A stretch of 64,000 nt of DNA from Prorocentrum cordatum. Lineage: Eukaryota; Sar; Dinophyceae; Prorocentrales; Prorocentraceae. Shown in pieces: positions 32,600 through 42,599 of this stretch. Position 1 is the stretch's first letter; every line of letters begins with the position of its first letter. Under the pieces are notes generated by a model. The model searched no databases. It had not been told where the DNA came from and was given only the letters and a program-made list of their open reading frames with translations. Both the position numbers and the translations under genes were made by a program. Location of the stretch: NCBI GenBank assembly GCA_963575745.1, contig CAUYUJ010002102.1:526366-590365 (forward strand). Direction: 5' to 3'.

Positions 32600-32880
32600 G
32601 ATGGCTTCCCGCAGTATTGCGCAACAACTAACGCGGATGCAAGGCGGCAGGGGGCTCTGGCGTGAGACTTTCGTGACGCGTACGTCCACGATTTTGACAT
32701 CCTACATCGTTTCAGCGGATGCAAGCATGTCCTCTTTCAAAATGACGCCACCCCTGGGCCTCCTCGCAGGGCTCTCGCGAGGGACTTCCGCGGAGCAAAC
32801 GTCCACGACTTCACATCCTGCAACGCCTGAATGGATGGAGGGTATGCGCTTCCCAAAATGGGTTTAACCTGGGCGTCCTG
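32600..32880. repeat. Two direct copies of a 123-bp unit
   Basis: GACTTTCGTGACGCGTACGT CCACGATTTTGACATCCTAC (32665) and GACTTCCGCGGAGCAAACGT CCACGACTTCACATCCTGCAACG (32788) are offset by about 123 bp. Confidence 0.4.
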
Positions 32881-33659
32881 CAAGTGGAGGGGTGATCCTG
32901 CATGACAGGCGCCCTTGTCTGACTGGTGGACCGACCAGCCGCTCGTCATTCAAGGGGGGGGCCCACAATGGAACAGATACGTTGTATGGACTTATGAGGG
33001 GGGACTTGGGACGGTAGGGTGTGTTGCAGCATCGGTTGCTGCGTCGTGGGCTTACTCTGGTCCTCCCCTCCTTCTTTTCTCCGCCTCCCCCTCTTTGGCC
33101 CGAGGGTGGGGGCCTGCCTGGCACCTGTTCTCATCGTTTCAGCGGCACAAGCTCTTCGGGGCACACCGTCAGAGTCGACTGCATGCGGCGACTGAGGGCA
33201 GCCAAACCGGCTCGCGTCTTTTGGCGCCAGCCACGTGGCATTTTGCCCGTGGCACTGGCACTAGCCACGCTCCGTTAACTGGATATCGGTACCGTGCACG
33301 GGGGATGACGCATTTGGTTGAGAGGCGGGGCGATGAGGCCCCTAAGTTCAATGGTGGCCTTCTGCCCGTTCGCCCTTGGGGAAAAACCAGATGCGCATGC
33401 CAGCTAATTGGGCAGTGGCTGATAGCCAGGAAGTACCTCACAGTGACGAGGTGAGTTGACCGTCGCATTACGCACCACGCCTATTCGGCCAGAAGCAAAT
33501 CGCTGGGCGACGAGGTATGTGCATATCCCCTGTTCATCGGTGCGCGCGCCTTCGGGCCCGCTGCCCCCCGTAAGGGGGAGGCCGGGGGTGCCAGTTACCT
33601 GCCATTGCGGCCGGCTTGCGTGCGGTGTTCACCGCGCACCTCCTGGATGCATGACTCCA

Positions 33660-34022
33660 TGACTCCTCCTCTTATAATAATTATTATTACCACTATCATT
33701 ACTACTATTATTACTACTAGTAGCGGCATTGCTATTCGTGTTAGTATGATGATTATTATTATTAGTATCAGTAGTATGATCATTTGTATTATTATGATTT
33801 TTTATTATTTTCCTTATCAGTATTATTACTAGCATCATTATTAACATTATTATTATCATTATTATTATTATTAATAATATTATGATTATTATTATGATTA
33901 TTATTATTTATTATAACTATTATTATTATTAGCAGTATCGGTATTATTATTATGATTCGTAGTACTACTATGATTGTTACTTTTACTAGTATTACGATTA
34001 TTATTGCTCTTATTATTATTAT
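33660..34022. repeat. AT-rich cryptic ATT/ATG repeat
   Basis: About 360 bp of interspersed TTATTATTA, ATTACTACTA and ATTATGATT triplets, in sharp contrast to the GC-rich surroundings, ending in a CTC microsatellite (34024-34091). Confidence 0.6.
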
Positions 34023-34611
34023 TCCACCTCCTCCTCCTCCTCCTCCTCCTCCTCCTCCTCCTCCTCCTCCTCCTCCTCCTCCTCCTCCTCTCTTCCTCCT
34101 CTACATATCCTCCTCCTCCTCCTCCTCCTCCCCCGGCGCGCCCTTCGGTCCAGATCCTCAGCGTTTCGTCCGTGCCCAACTTTCTCATCGCTCGCAATCG
34201 CTCCTCTCGTCACTTGTATCCTTAGAGGCGGCGCGGCGTCCGCCGTGAGCCACGTGCCGCTCTGAACGGCCTGGCGGCTCCAGTGCGCCGCGCCCCCCAG
34301 CCCACCCACACGGTTCCCTTGCGTCGCTCTCGTCGGGCATCTGTCCGGCAGGAAGTCTTCATCAGCAGACGAAGCCCCGCAGTCACGATCCCGATCCCGA
34401 TCCTCTTGTCTATCCCCCGTTTGCCCTTCCTGCTGTTAGATGTCGTGCGCGTCGTCCTCCCCCTCCTTCTGTCAGTTGACGCTCGGCCAACCTGGATCGA
34501 TTCGGATCGTAGTGCAGCCTTTTCCTCCTCCTTTTCTTCCTCCTCTTCCTCCTTCCCGCTCTCGTCCTCCTCCTCCTCCTCTTTTTCGTCTTCCTCCTCC
34601 TGCATTGGGAC

Positions 34612-35068
34612 ATGGCATTCTTCAATGAGTTGAGGGCTTTGGACTGCGAGCAAACAGAGTTCGACAAAAAACTTAACAAGTTCGAGAAGGAACTGCGCAA
34701 GGCGAAAGACAACCTCACGCAGAGGTCCGCCGAGATGGCGTCCTGGCGCAAGGGGGCGCTGGCGATCAAGGCGGCGGTCCAGGACCGTGCGAGGAAGAAG
34801 AGGCGAGCCGGCACTGGAGGCGATGCAGCAGCGGCGTAGGAGGAGACTGCGGCGGACCAGTCGGCGGCGCGAGCTGACCAGCCAGCCCAGCCCTTAGAGG
34901 AGGAGGTCGCGGCGGAGGCAGCCAAGATCTCAGCGGCCAAGCTCGCGGCAGCGACGGCGGCGCCGGAGGCGCAGGCGCCCGCGGCAGCAGGGCAGACCCA
35001 CGCGCGGGCCAGACGCGACGCGCAGGCCACCCCCTCAGGAAGGAAGGCGGCTGGTTGGAGCTCCAAAT
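34612..35068 (+). pseudogene. LINE B ORF1-like coiled-coil protein
   Basis: MAFFNELRALDCEQTEF followed by FDKKLNKFEKELRKAKDNL forms a charged coiled coil. A stop at 34837-34839 interrupts it, and the same frame continues (EETAADQSAARADQPAQPLEE) with an Ala/Glu-rich tail ending near 35068. Length and composition echo the LINE A ORF1. The single internal stop suggests recent decay. Confidence 0.4.
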
Positions 35069-35256
35069 GAGGCTCCACGGCTGGCCGCGGGGACGAACCC
35101 AGGTGCTGCCAGATGCACCGCCAGCCGTCGCTACACGAAAGGCCGCCGCTGACGTTGAGGGTGAAAGTGGGCTGTTCGTTGCCAGCCTTGCCTGTTTTGA
35201 TCAAAGGGCCTGGGATTTCCATACAAACGATCAGCGGAGGCATGCAATTACATCTG

Positions 35257-35287
<31 letters not shown>

Positions 35288-35577
35288 GTATATACAAATG
35301 TTTTAATTGGGGCTGTTGAGTCTCATGTCTTCAGTCGCACTCGGCACGAGTGGTTGAAAAAAAAAGGCTCTCAGGATGAAACTCAAATTCATTGACAACG
35401 GCGCTCGCCCTTCAGGACACGGCGAACCAAGGCCGCCCAGGACAGGGCTAACGAGGGAAGATAGTTCTTTCTTGCCCAAGGGCACCGACATGTACATCGT
35501 CGCTTCGAGTCGGCCAAGGAGGTGCAGTATTTGTGCGCGGACAGTTCTGAGCAGTTCGGCGGTTTTCTTCATGTTTT

Positions 35578-36204
35578 GTGGCAGTGATATTATACGGGCA
35601 CCCTTCGGTCGGTTTCAATGGGAGCAATGTTCAGAGATGTTTCCGTCTTAGTTCGTTATCACGAACCCATCAGATGCCCTGGGTGGTGGTTGCTGATTGG
35701 AATTCGGATGTGGAGAGTATGCGGCGTGCCCGGTGTTTGACCCAGGGGTACATCATCATCAAGGCACTTGTGCAGCACGCCCACGTCGGCGGCATAGGCG
35801 GCTCACGCTTGGACTACATCGTGGCCAGTGAGACATGTCTTCCCTACATTTTAGAAGCCCCAGCAGTGCACGACGTCCCCTTGGCCCCACACTGGGGGCT
35901 CGCCACATCGATCCGCAGGTCAGGACCGCAGGTGGTTGCTCAAAATACGCCCACTGCCCCTAGATTGCTTCAGATGTCGCGCCCCACCCAGCAGGTCCAG
36001 TCTGATTCCAGAGCCAGTCGGTGGCGGAGCCAGCAGGCGCTCAAGGTGGCAGCTACTCGAGGTCAAAAGCACGGTTTGTGCGATACCTTTTTCGGACTTG
36101 CTCCAGCCCAGACAGAATCCAGGGCAGGATGGAGTCTGCGCCAGCTTGAGTGGCGGAGGCCCTCCAGAGTCTGGTGGCGATGGTGCTACTGGCGAGCTTT
36201 TTGA
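35578..36204 (+). pseudogene. LINE B AP-like endonuclease
   Basis: VILYGHPSVGFNGSN, then PWVVVADWNSDVES with Asp40 and Asn42 (about 35695) as the metal/active-site ADWN motif, then GGSRLDYIVAS with Asp79 (about 35812) and VPLAPHWGLATSI with His105 (about 35890), the terminal catalytic-type His. These three motifs in order identify an endonuclease/exonuclease/phosphatase-fold LINE nuclease; the N-terminal catalytic Asn/Glu part is in another frame or lost. The ORF runs on into linker sequence after about 35930. Confidence 0.65.
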
Positions 36205-36749
36205 GTTTGAAGATAATTGTCCTGTCCCTGGGTACCCGGAGGAGGAAGAGGAACCTTGGGCCGACGAAAGCTGTTCAAACCGACACAACAGGGACACACG
36301 TGTTCCTTACGTAATAGTAGAGTTGGCGGCATGTCGAGGGAGAGTCGGGCCGACCCCAGCGATGGCCTCACCCAGGGCCCCCAGGTAGGTTTCACCCAGG
36401 CAGATACATCCACTTCGCCTGTTGCTGCAGTTGCTGGTTCGTCGTCCCCCTCCTTTGCTCTTCCACGCTCCACCTAGATCAAGCGCCATTCCCAGGTTGG
36501 CTGGATTACGCGCGCACTCGATGATGTATGACTTGCGATTCGCTCTTCGCTGGCGTTTGCCGTTGGAGGGCCCCGCGCGTTGGCCATCAGCGGCCGGTTC
36601 GCAGCGTGGATCGCGATGGCGGAAAGGAGTGCGAGCGATCAGCATGGCATCGCTGCTCCCTGAGCGCTCTCAAGCTGAGGGCGCCCAGCAGGTCAAAGGG
36701 CCCGCGCGCGCCGTTGCCTGCGTTCGCGATCAGTCCCTTCGCGACGCGC

Positions 36750-38300
36750 GTGCTTCGTGGCGGGCCCGGCGGCGCGCCCCATTCAACGAGTTGAGCGTCA
36801 CAGGCGGTGCAACGATGGAGATATCCAAATGCAGCGGCTCGCAGGCGATGCCCGCCGCCTGGCCGCGGCATTGCCTGAGGGCGCCCATGCCATATTTCCC
36901 GCGGGCGCAGGTCTCTTGCAGAAGTGGCCCGATGTCATTTGGAGGCTGAATCAGCTCGACGCCCATGACTTGGAGGTCGCCGTCAAGGTCGCAGATCGGG
37001 CTGCTTGGCGGGGGCGACCTATGTCTCTCCCTCTACCGTGGGTTGCCGCGCATGACGTCATAGGCATTGCGCGTAAGAGTATCAAGCAGGATCCTCACCT
37101 ATCAGACGAGCTTCATTGCGACGGCGGCTGCGTGGTTCATCCTCTTCGTACTGTGGACGAGATGCTGGGCGTTGGCATTGGTTGCGGCAGTCCACAGATT
37201 TCCCGTTGGTCAAATTTGAAGAGCCCACGTTCGAGGCCAGGCATCTCGCGGAGATCGAACAGCTTGTTCCTCGCACGGTGACCGAAATCAGGCTTGCTCT
37301 CAGTCGTGCGAAGGCAAGGGCGGGACTAGGTGCCTGCCAAATCTCGCCAGTGGACTTGGGGCGTTTCCCAGGCGGGGGGTGGAAGAATTGCGCCGGCTGG
37401 TTCTCATGGTGGAACAGGGATTATCGTGGCCACGGCAGCCCCTCATTGCAGTGGACCGCCTGCTCGCCAAAAAGTCAGGCAGGGACAGAGCGATTGGTTG
37501 GGCATCTTTGCCGCGCAGAGCACGGGTCATGTCTCGCGAAGGGTAGGTGCGGCAGTGGGCAGCCGACTCTGCTCCTCATTGGGGGGCCAGCCAGATGTTG
37601 TTCGACTCTGCGGTGCACGCGCGCCTTGGAGTAGCGCGGGGGGGGGGGGGGGCGTCTCGATGTCGAGCCGTTCTGCCCGACGTTGCGACGCATTTGAGTT
37701 GATTCCCGCGGCTTTGCCCCTTGATGCAGATGTGCGCGGCGGCAAGAGTGGCGCGGCAATGCCAGTCGTACTTCTTGCCCTTCCAGCCCGCGAGGGGCGA
37801 GGCGCCCGCCTTGGGCGGCGCCTCGCACACTTCGCGATCGGGCGCGCGTGCGCGGCGCGCCCCAAGCTGCCCGGGGGAATCTGGATCGACGATTTGGCGC
37901 AGAGACCTGCGGGGCCCTACAGACAGGCGCGTTCTACCTAGTCTGCGGGGGCCGCAGATGCCTTGTCTGGGTTTGCGGAGGTCTCCTGGGCACTGCCCGT
38001 CAACGTGCCATCGCGCGCTCGCCCCGCGCGCGGCGCAGCGGCAGCGCGGCCGCAATCGTCGATTCGCAGCCGTTTCGCGCCGTTGCGGGGCCACGGCTCG
38101 CATCGAGAGGGCTGGCGCGCAGGTTGCGGCGCCGCGCGGGCGCAGGGTGCGCGGGCCGCTCGGCTGCGCCGAAGTGCAGCGACGGCGTCGGCTGGCGGCG
38201 GCGGCAGGAGCAGCGCGGAGAGGACGTTGCGTGACGACGTTGATGGGCCCGCGGGCTCCGCAGGCCAATCCAGTACTTCTACCCCCTCGTCAGTGTCAGG
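36750..38300 (+). pseudogene. LINE B reverse transcriptase remnant
   Basis: Fragmented over three frames. LVPRTVTEIRLALSRAKARA followed by GLGACQISPVDLG marks the region before the fingers; LLAKKSGRDRAIGW (near 37450-37500) matches the K-x(2)-G-x-R-x-IG finger motif; GGIWIDDLAQRPAGP (about 37873-37917) is the YxDD-type box with both Asp residues kept. The C-terminal part trails into GC-rich, poorly aligning sequence. Unlike LINE A the catalytic DD pair is intact, but the frame breaks exclude activity. Confidence 0.55.
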
Positions 38301-38499
38301 CTCAGCGGCTGCAGGCGTGAATCACGGGGCCCAAGGCCAGGCCCGGTGTCCATCGCGCCTGGGCGCAGGAGGTCCAAGGCTCAAGAGCGTTCCCGAAGTT
38401 CAGATGTCAAGGTTCATTCGATGGCGCATTCCCATTGCGGCGGCCTATCTTTTGCAGGCGGGCTGGGGCCCTGGGGCTCCATCGGGGTGGGCGCTGCCG

Positions 38500-39090
38500 A
38501 ATTAGAATGGACAGCGCGCGTGGCGTTTCGACGTCGGTGCAGATTGTGAGTTTGACCAGGCGGGTGACCCTCTGCGTGAGTTTGAGGGGCGCCCTGTGTT
38601 GGGGCAATGGCGCAGTGCCGGTGAACTGCGCTGTGGAGCGGGGTTGGGGCATGGAGCTGACTTTTTGATCGTGGGGAAATTTACACGTGGCCTGCAGCAC
38701 GTGAACAAGGGAAAACAGTTGTCTAAAATGACGTTCGCGAATTCTGTTGCAGGTGTATGGGCGGAGGCGCGGGGGCACGCAGTCAACGCGTGCTCTACTG
38801 GTGTTTGCGATCGGTTTTCTGAGTCTCCAGAGTCCGACGTCCACAGGCATTGGTCGTGCAGTCGCAACATCGGCAATCGCGCGTTCGCCGATTCAGACCA
38901 GCACGTGCCAGAGGCCCGTGCTGACCATGATGCACATGCGTGCTTTTGGAGCCGAGGTATCATGCCAACGCCATGGACGCAGTCGCCACCGTCGGCCTCT
39001 CATGAGTGTTGGAATGGCGGCGATCTAGCGCGAAGGAGCTGGTCCCGGTTATCTCGGCCGCGGGACGCCAGCAGCAGCTTTGCGTGAATT
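38500..39090 (+). pseudogene. LINE B connection region
   Basis: GLGHGADFLIVGKFTRGLQH and MTFANSVAGVWAEARGHAVN, followed by SDVHRHW, match the segment between RT and RNase H in related elements (G.GAD....K..L..L, then GVW..AR and an H-x3-C-like area). One open frame covers 38596-39087, the longest coherent piece here. Confidence 0.5.
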
Positions 39091-39117
39091 CGAGAGGCGG
39101 TCGCGCCCGCTCATAGG

Positions 39118-39750
39118 AGGTGTGCAGACGGTGGCCAAAGGAGAGTTGGCAGCTCTCGAACTGGCGGTCAGATGCACTACTGGTTCGATTATCTACGTGA
39201 CGGATTGCGAGGGAGTGCGTCGTGGATGGTGCCCTTAGATGTTCGCAACTTTGGCGGCAGATCGGTCGCCTACTCCAGCATAGGCCTGTCGCGAAGATCG
39301 TGGTTGCCCATGTCCCCTCCCGTCTCGAACCCGAGGGAGTCGTTCGGCGCCAAAGCCCAGCGTGGATGGTGCAAGGGAACGAGATCGTCGACAGGCTAGC
39401 ACAGCAGGCCGCAGATGATCACCGAGTTCCAGAGATCGAGCGGCACCGGGGGGCCATGACAGAGCAAAAGGTATTACTTGTGCGAAGGGGGTTGCTGAGG
39501 ACAGCCCTGAGTTGCGACCGGCATCAGCAGGTCCAAGCGGCCGCTGAGGCCCAGCGCCGATGGGATGCGCGTCTGGCGCACCGCGAGGAACGACAGGAGC
39601 GCCAGCCCCCCTCCTTGCCGCCTTCTCCTCCGCCTGCTTCCCCTCTGTTGTTGCGCGGTTCGGAACTTCCCATGCCCTGGCCGAGGACGGCGCAAGTTGC
39701 GCGTTGTGCCGAGGGTCTGCTAGTTTTGCCACCCGGACGGGGTGGCTGAA
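39118..39750 (+). pseudogene. LINE B RNase H domain
   Basis: VQTVAKGELAALELAVRCTTGS with the catalytic-type Glu, then IIYVTDCEGVRRGW with the second Asp (39118-39225). After a frame change, VQGNEIVDRLAQQAADDHRV (39370-39430) has the last acidic motif (N-E-x-VDRLA). EQKVLLVRRGLLRTAL then leads toward the C-terminal domain. Retroelement RNase H removes the RNA strand after first-strand synthesis. The copy is frameshifted. Confidence 0.68.
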
Positions 39751-40130
39751 ACATGAGTGATTTCCAGTCGTTTCCTTGGACGGCCGTGCGTTTCGGGCCC
39801 ATGCGGGACGCCGCATGCATGTCGCTGATGTTTGGTCCCGCCCATCACGCGCCCTAGTGTGTGATCACAGTCTTGGCATTTGGTCATGTAACGCTTGCGG
39901 TTTCTGCAGCCAGACCCAGCTCAGAGGTCTCGCTATCGTATGCACGTTGCCTATTTCCAAGGCTCGGCGCGAGTGCCTCGATCGCGTCGACTGCGGCCTG
40001 TCGCTAGGTGCGCGCAGGTGCGCGCGCGGAGGAGGGCTATGTCAAGTGCCAGAGGGCGGGGCGCAGGGGGGGGCAGGGGCTGAAAGGGGCCTCGGGCCCA
40101 TCCAACTGTTTTCAAATTCTAGAAAAAAAA
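39750..40130 (+). pseudogene. LINE B terminal Cys-motif domain
   Basis: Reads HVADVWSRPSRALVCDHSLG, then IWSCNACGFCSQTQLRGLAI with a C-x2-C-x2-C cluster, then VCTLPISKARRECLDRV, the usual end of these LINE proteins. It continues from an ALCRGSASFATRTGW half-finger in the preceding frame. The frame closes near 40130, which I take as the element's coding end. Confidence 0.5.
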
Positions 40131-40675
40131 TCAATGTTTGAAGCCCAGGCCCGCCTCAAGGCGATCGCCCGTGACCCAGGCGCCCTGGGGGGGCGGCGGA
40201 AACGCCCCCGCCGCCGAGCTCAGCAAAAAGGCACCGCCCGGCCAGCCGAGGAGGGGGGGGAGGAGGGGGGGAGAAGAAGAAGAAGAAGAAGAAGAAGAAT
40301 AAGCAGAGGAATGAGGCGGGGGGAAAAATACACACAGCAGACAAACGTTGACCAGGAGGAGGGAGGGGGGCAGCAGAAGCAGCGCAGAGCCAGCAGGGAT
40401 GGAGGGGCTGTCGCGGGTGGTCGAGTGGTCGGGGGCCGACGTCGTCGTCGCGGCCAGGGCAACGGGGATTCGGCGCGCTGCCTGGGCAGGGCGGGGCGCC
40501 GGGTGCGGTCGTGGTCGTGGGCGTCGGTGGCGGTCGCGGTCGTCGGGGGGGGAGGGCGCGGCGTCGGGGTCCGGGGTGGTTGTGGTTTAGGGGGAGGGGG
40601 GGGGGACTGCTGGGGGAAGGCGTCGGGGCCGCTCTGGGTCAGGGTCGGCGCGCAGCTCAGGCGGCGGCGGCCGCG

Positions 40676-41765
40676 CTAGCAGCTGTGGCCGCTGCCGGCC
40701 TGGCTGCGGACACCCTGCCCGGGGCCTGCAGCCTGCGGAGCACGGCCCGCGCGTTCTCTTTCTGGAGGAGTAGCGAGTCGCTGGGCGTGCTCCGCCGCCA
40801 CGATGGCGGGGCCCTCTCCCGCGGCGTCTGCCGCGCGCTTCGCCAAGGCGGCTAATGCGCGACGCGCCTCCTTGCCTCGGGCGCCGCCGCGCGCCTCCAT
40901 CACCGCGGGGGCGAAGGTGGCGCCGGCCGCGCTGCAGCTTCGCGCCGCGTCGAGGAACTGGCGCCCCTGCTCCTCGTTGCGCTCGGCGGCGGCGCGTGGC
41001 GCGGCCGCAGACGCTGCAAGCAGGTCGCCCCGATGTCCGGACGTCGCCGCGAAGTCAAGGGCGGCCGGGGCGCCATTGCGCCAGCGGGGGATGAACGCAT
41101 CCGCGGGGCGACGGTCGCTTTCGTCAAGCTCGCCGCCGTTGGCCTCCGTCCCAGGCGGCCCCCTCCCTTCGCTCGCGGGGCTGCAGCAGACCTGGCCGCT
41201 CGAGCTTGGCGCCAGGAAAGCCTGCTGCCTGCGCGGTAAAGAAAGTCTCGTCGCAGAGGGCGCTGTGTCGCTTCACGCGGTCCCCGCGGCAGGGGCACAC
41301 CAACGCGTGGACCCCGTAGACATCCGGAACTCCGTCGCAGGCCGGGCAGAAGGCCCCCTCGCTCGCTAACTGCACCCGCAAGCGTCTTTGTAAAGCGATC
41401 TGCATCAGGCCTTGCGGGAAGGCCGCGCCGACCTCGGCGCAGGGCCGCGCCTGCAGCCAGCCGCAAGCGCCCTCGGCGCTCACCAGCGAGAGGTGGGCCC
41501 TGGTTGCCAGGCTGGAGCGCTCCCAGAGTTCGGCCTTGGCGGCGCCGCCCAGTTTGTCAGAGAGGCTCGGCTGGTCGCCGCGCTGGCCGGCGTCGAACTC
41601 GATCCTGTCCGCCTGCGGGAGCCGCGCGTTGAAGGACCTCGTGGCCGCGCCCACAGCGCCGAGCTGCGCCTGCACCCAGGATTCGTCCATGGGGGAGCTG
41701 CTGCTCAATTGTTCGAGGCTGGCACGCAATGCGTTGTCGAGGACAACCAGCGCTTCTGTTTGCAC
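40676..41765 (-). pseudogene. LINE C C-terminal domain with zinc-binding motif
   Basis: In the 41765-41124 frame, FCPACDGVPDVYGVHALVC (about 41350-41295) is a C-x2-C...H-x4-C cluster, followed by GDRVKRHSALCD and KLERPGLL. A second frame supplies RRPADAFIPRWRNGAPAALD and FAATSGHRGD (about 41115-41020), and the last frame closes at 40676 with Ala-rich sequence. This block is the conserved C-terminus of this RT family, of unknown role (perhaps a nuclease fold, by the PxDxx..W.....ALD pattern). Confidence 0.6.
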
Positions 41766-42471
41766 GGTGGGCGGGACAACCCGCGCAGCGCAAACCAGCG
41801 CATTGTCGCAGCAAGTGTAGCGCTGCCTGGGCGTTCTCGAGTTCCCCGAGCGCTTCGAGGAGCTCGGTGGCCTTGTCGATTCGCTGCTGGGTGTGCTCGC
41901 CGCAGAAAGCGTCGGCGCCGACTGGGGCGCCCAAGAATTCGAATCCGCCGCCCGTGCGCAGGCGGAAACCCCGGGGGAAGGCCTGCAGGTCCACCTCGCT
42001 GTCGCGGGCCGCTGGCGGGGGCTACCTCACATTTGCCGGGCCCCGTGCTCGGGCTGAGTCCCACGGCGGTCAGCTCCCCGGCCAGCAGGCTGAGGGGGCG
42101 TGCCGCGGCGCGCCAGTCACCCGACAAGGCGCCGTCGTCGAGGAAGAAAAAGGTCAGGTCCAAGGCGCCTTCGGCCGCGGGGGCTGGCTGGCGGAGGGCC
42201 TTCTCCGCGGCGCGCTGCAGTGCCGAAGAGTTGAGCAGTGGACCCGGGGGGTCTCTTTGCTGCACGCCGCACTCTGAGTCGATGGAATGCTGGCCGAGCC
42301 AGAGAAAGAGGTGGCGCGGTAGCACGAGGAAACCCAGGGCGCGAGGGCGGGCAACTCTTCGTGCACTTCCTGCAGGAGGGCTTGGCGGTCGAGGGTGTTG
42401 GAGGCCTTGCTCGTGTTGCTCGCGGGTTGCACCCCAAGGCCTGCGTTCGGCAATCTGAGCCTCGAACGCAT
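41557..42471 (-). pseudogene. LINE C reverse transcriptase palm
   Basis: NTSKASNTLDRQALLQEV corresponds to motif A (usual D-x-S-x-AFNT), with the catalytic Asp replaced by Asn. GVQQRDPPGPLL (about 42265-42230) is a degenerate QGDPLGP motif B. LTFFFLDDGALSGD (Asp63-Asp64, about 42139) is an intact motif C of FLDD type. Downstream in another frame is GFEFLGAPVGADAF, the (V/F)LG.P.G motif D/E area. The wording fits an RT family that carries a C-terminal CPLC...H domain in plants and algae. At least one essential residue is lost. Confidence 0.66.
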
Positions 42472-42599
42472 GCTTGAGTGGTGGAGTGAATTTCTATCGC
42501 TACGCGATGGCTGTAATCCCTGTTATCCTCTTCCTCCTCCTCCTCCTCCTCCTCCTCCTCCTCCTCCTCCTCCTCCTCCTCCTCCTCCTCCTCCTACCC

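Larger units (their letters stand above)
30936..34599. other. No gene seen, 30936-34599, apart from listed repeats
   Basis: Holds the GGGGGAGTC repeat, GGA microsatellites, a C-rich block (31745-31830), the 123-bp duplicate and the AT-rich array. The open frame at 32915-33454 has no recognisable domain. Confidence 0.5.
34600..40130 (+). mobile_element. LINE B: decayed non-LTR retrotransposon
   Basis: The plus strand shows the same order as LINE A but in a diverged copy: short coiled-coil ORF1 (34612-35068), endonuclease (35578-35920), reverse transcriptase (about 36750-38300), connection region (38500-39080), RNase H (39118-39460) and terminal Cys motif (39700-40000). A TA microsatellite (35256-35300) lies between ORF1 and endonuclease. 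Pieces are scattered over all three frames, so it is a pseudo-element. It is longer and better preserved around RNase H than LINE A. Confidence 0.72.
40676..42480 (-). mobile_element. LINE C: 5'-truncated non-LTR element, different family
   Basis: Minus-strand reading begins inside an RT and ends with a separate C-terminal domain. It is cut off near 42480, about 50 bp from a CTC microsatellite (42528-42597), a common look for 5'-truncated retrotransposed copies. It lies tail-to-tail with LINE B. No endonuclease or RNase H is visible. Frame changes near 41995 and 41765-41557 show it is a fossil. Confidence 0.66.

Noticed and set aside
40008-40679. 223-codon ORF after LINE B
   Set aside because: Starts inside the LINE terminal domain in another frame and runs into Arg/Gly repeats; taken as read-through.
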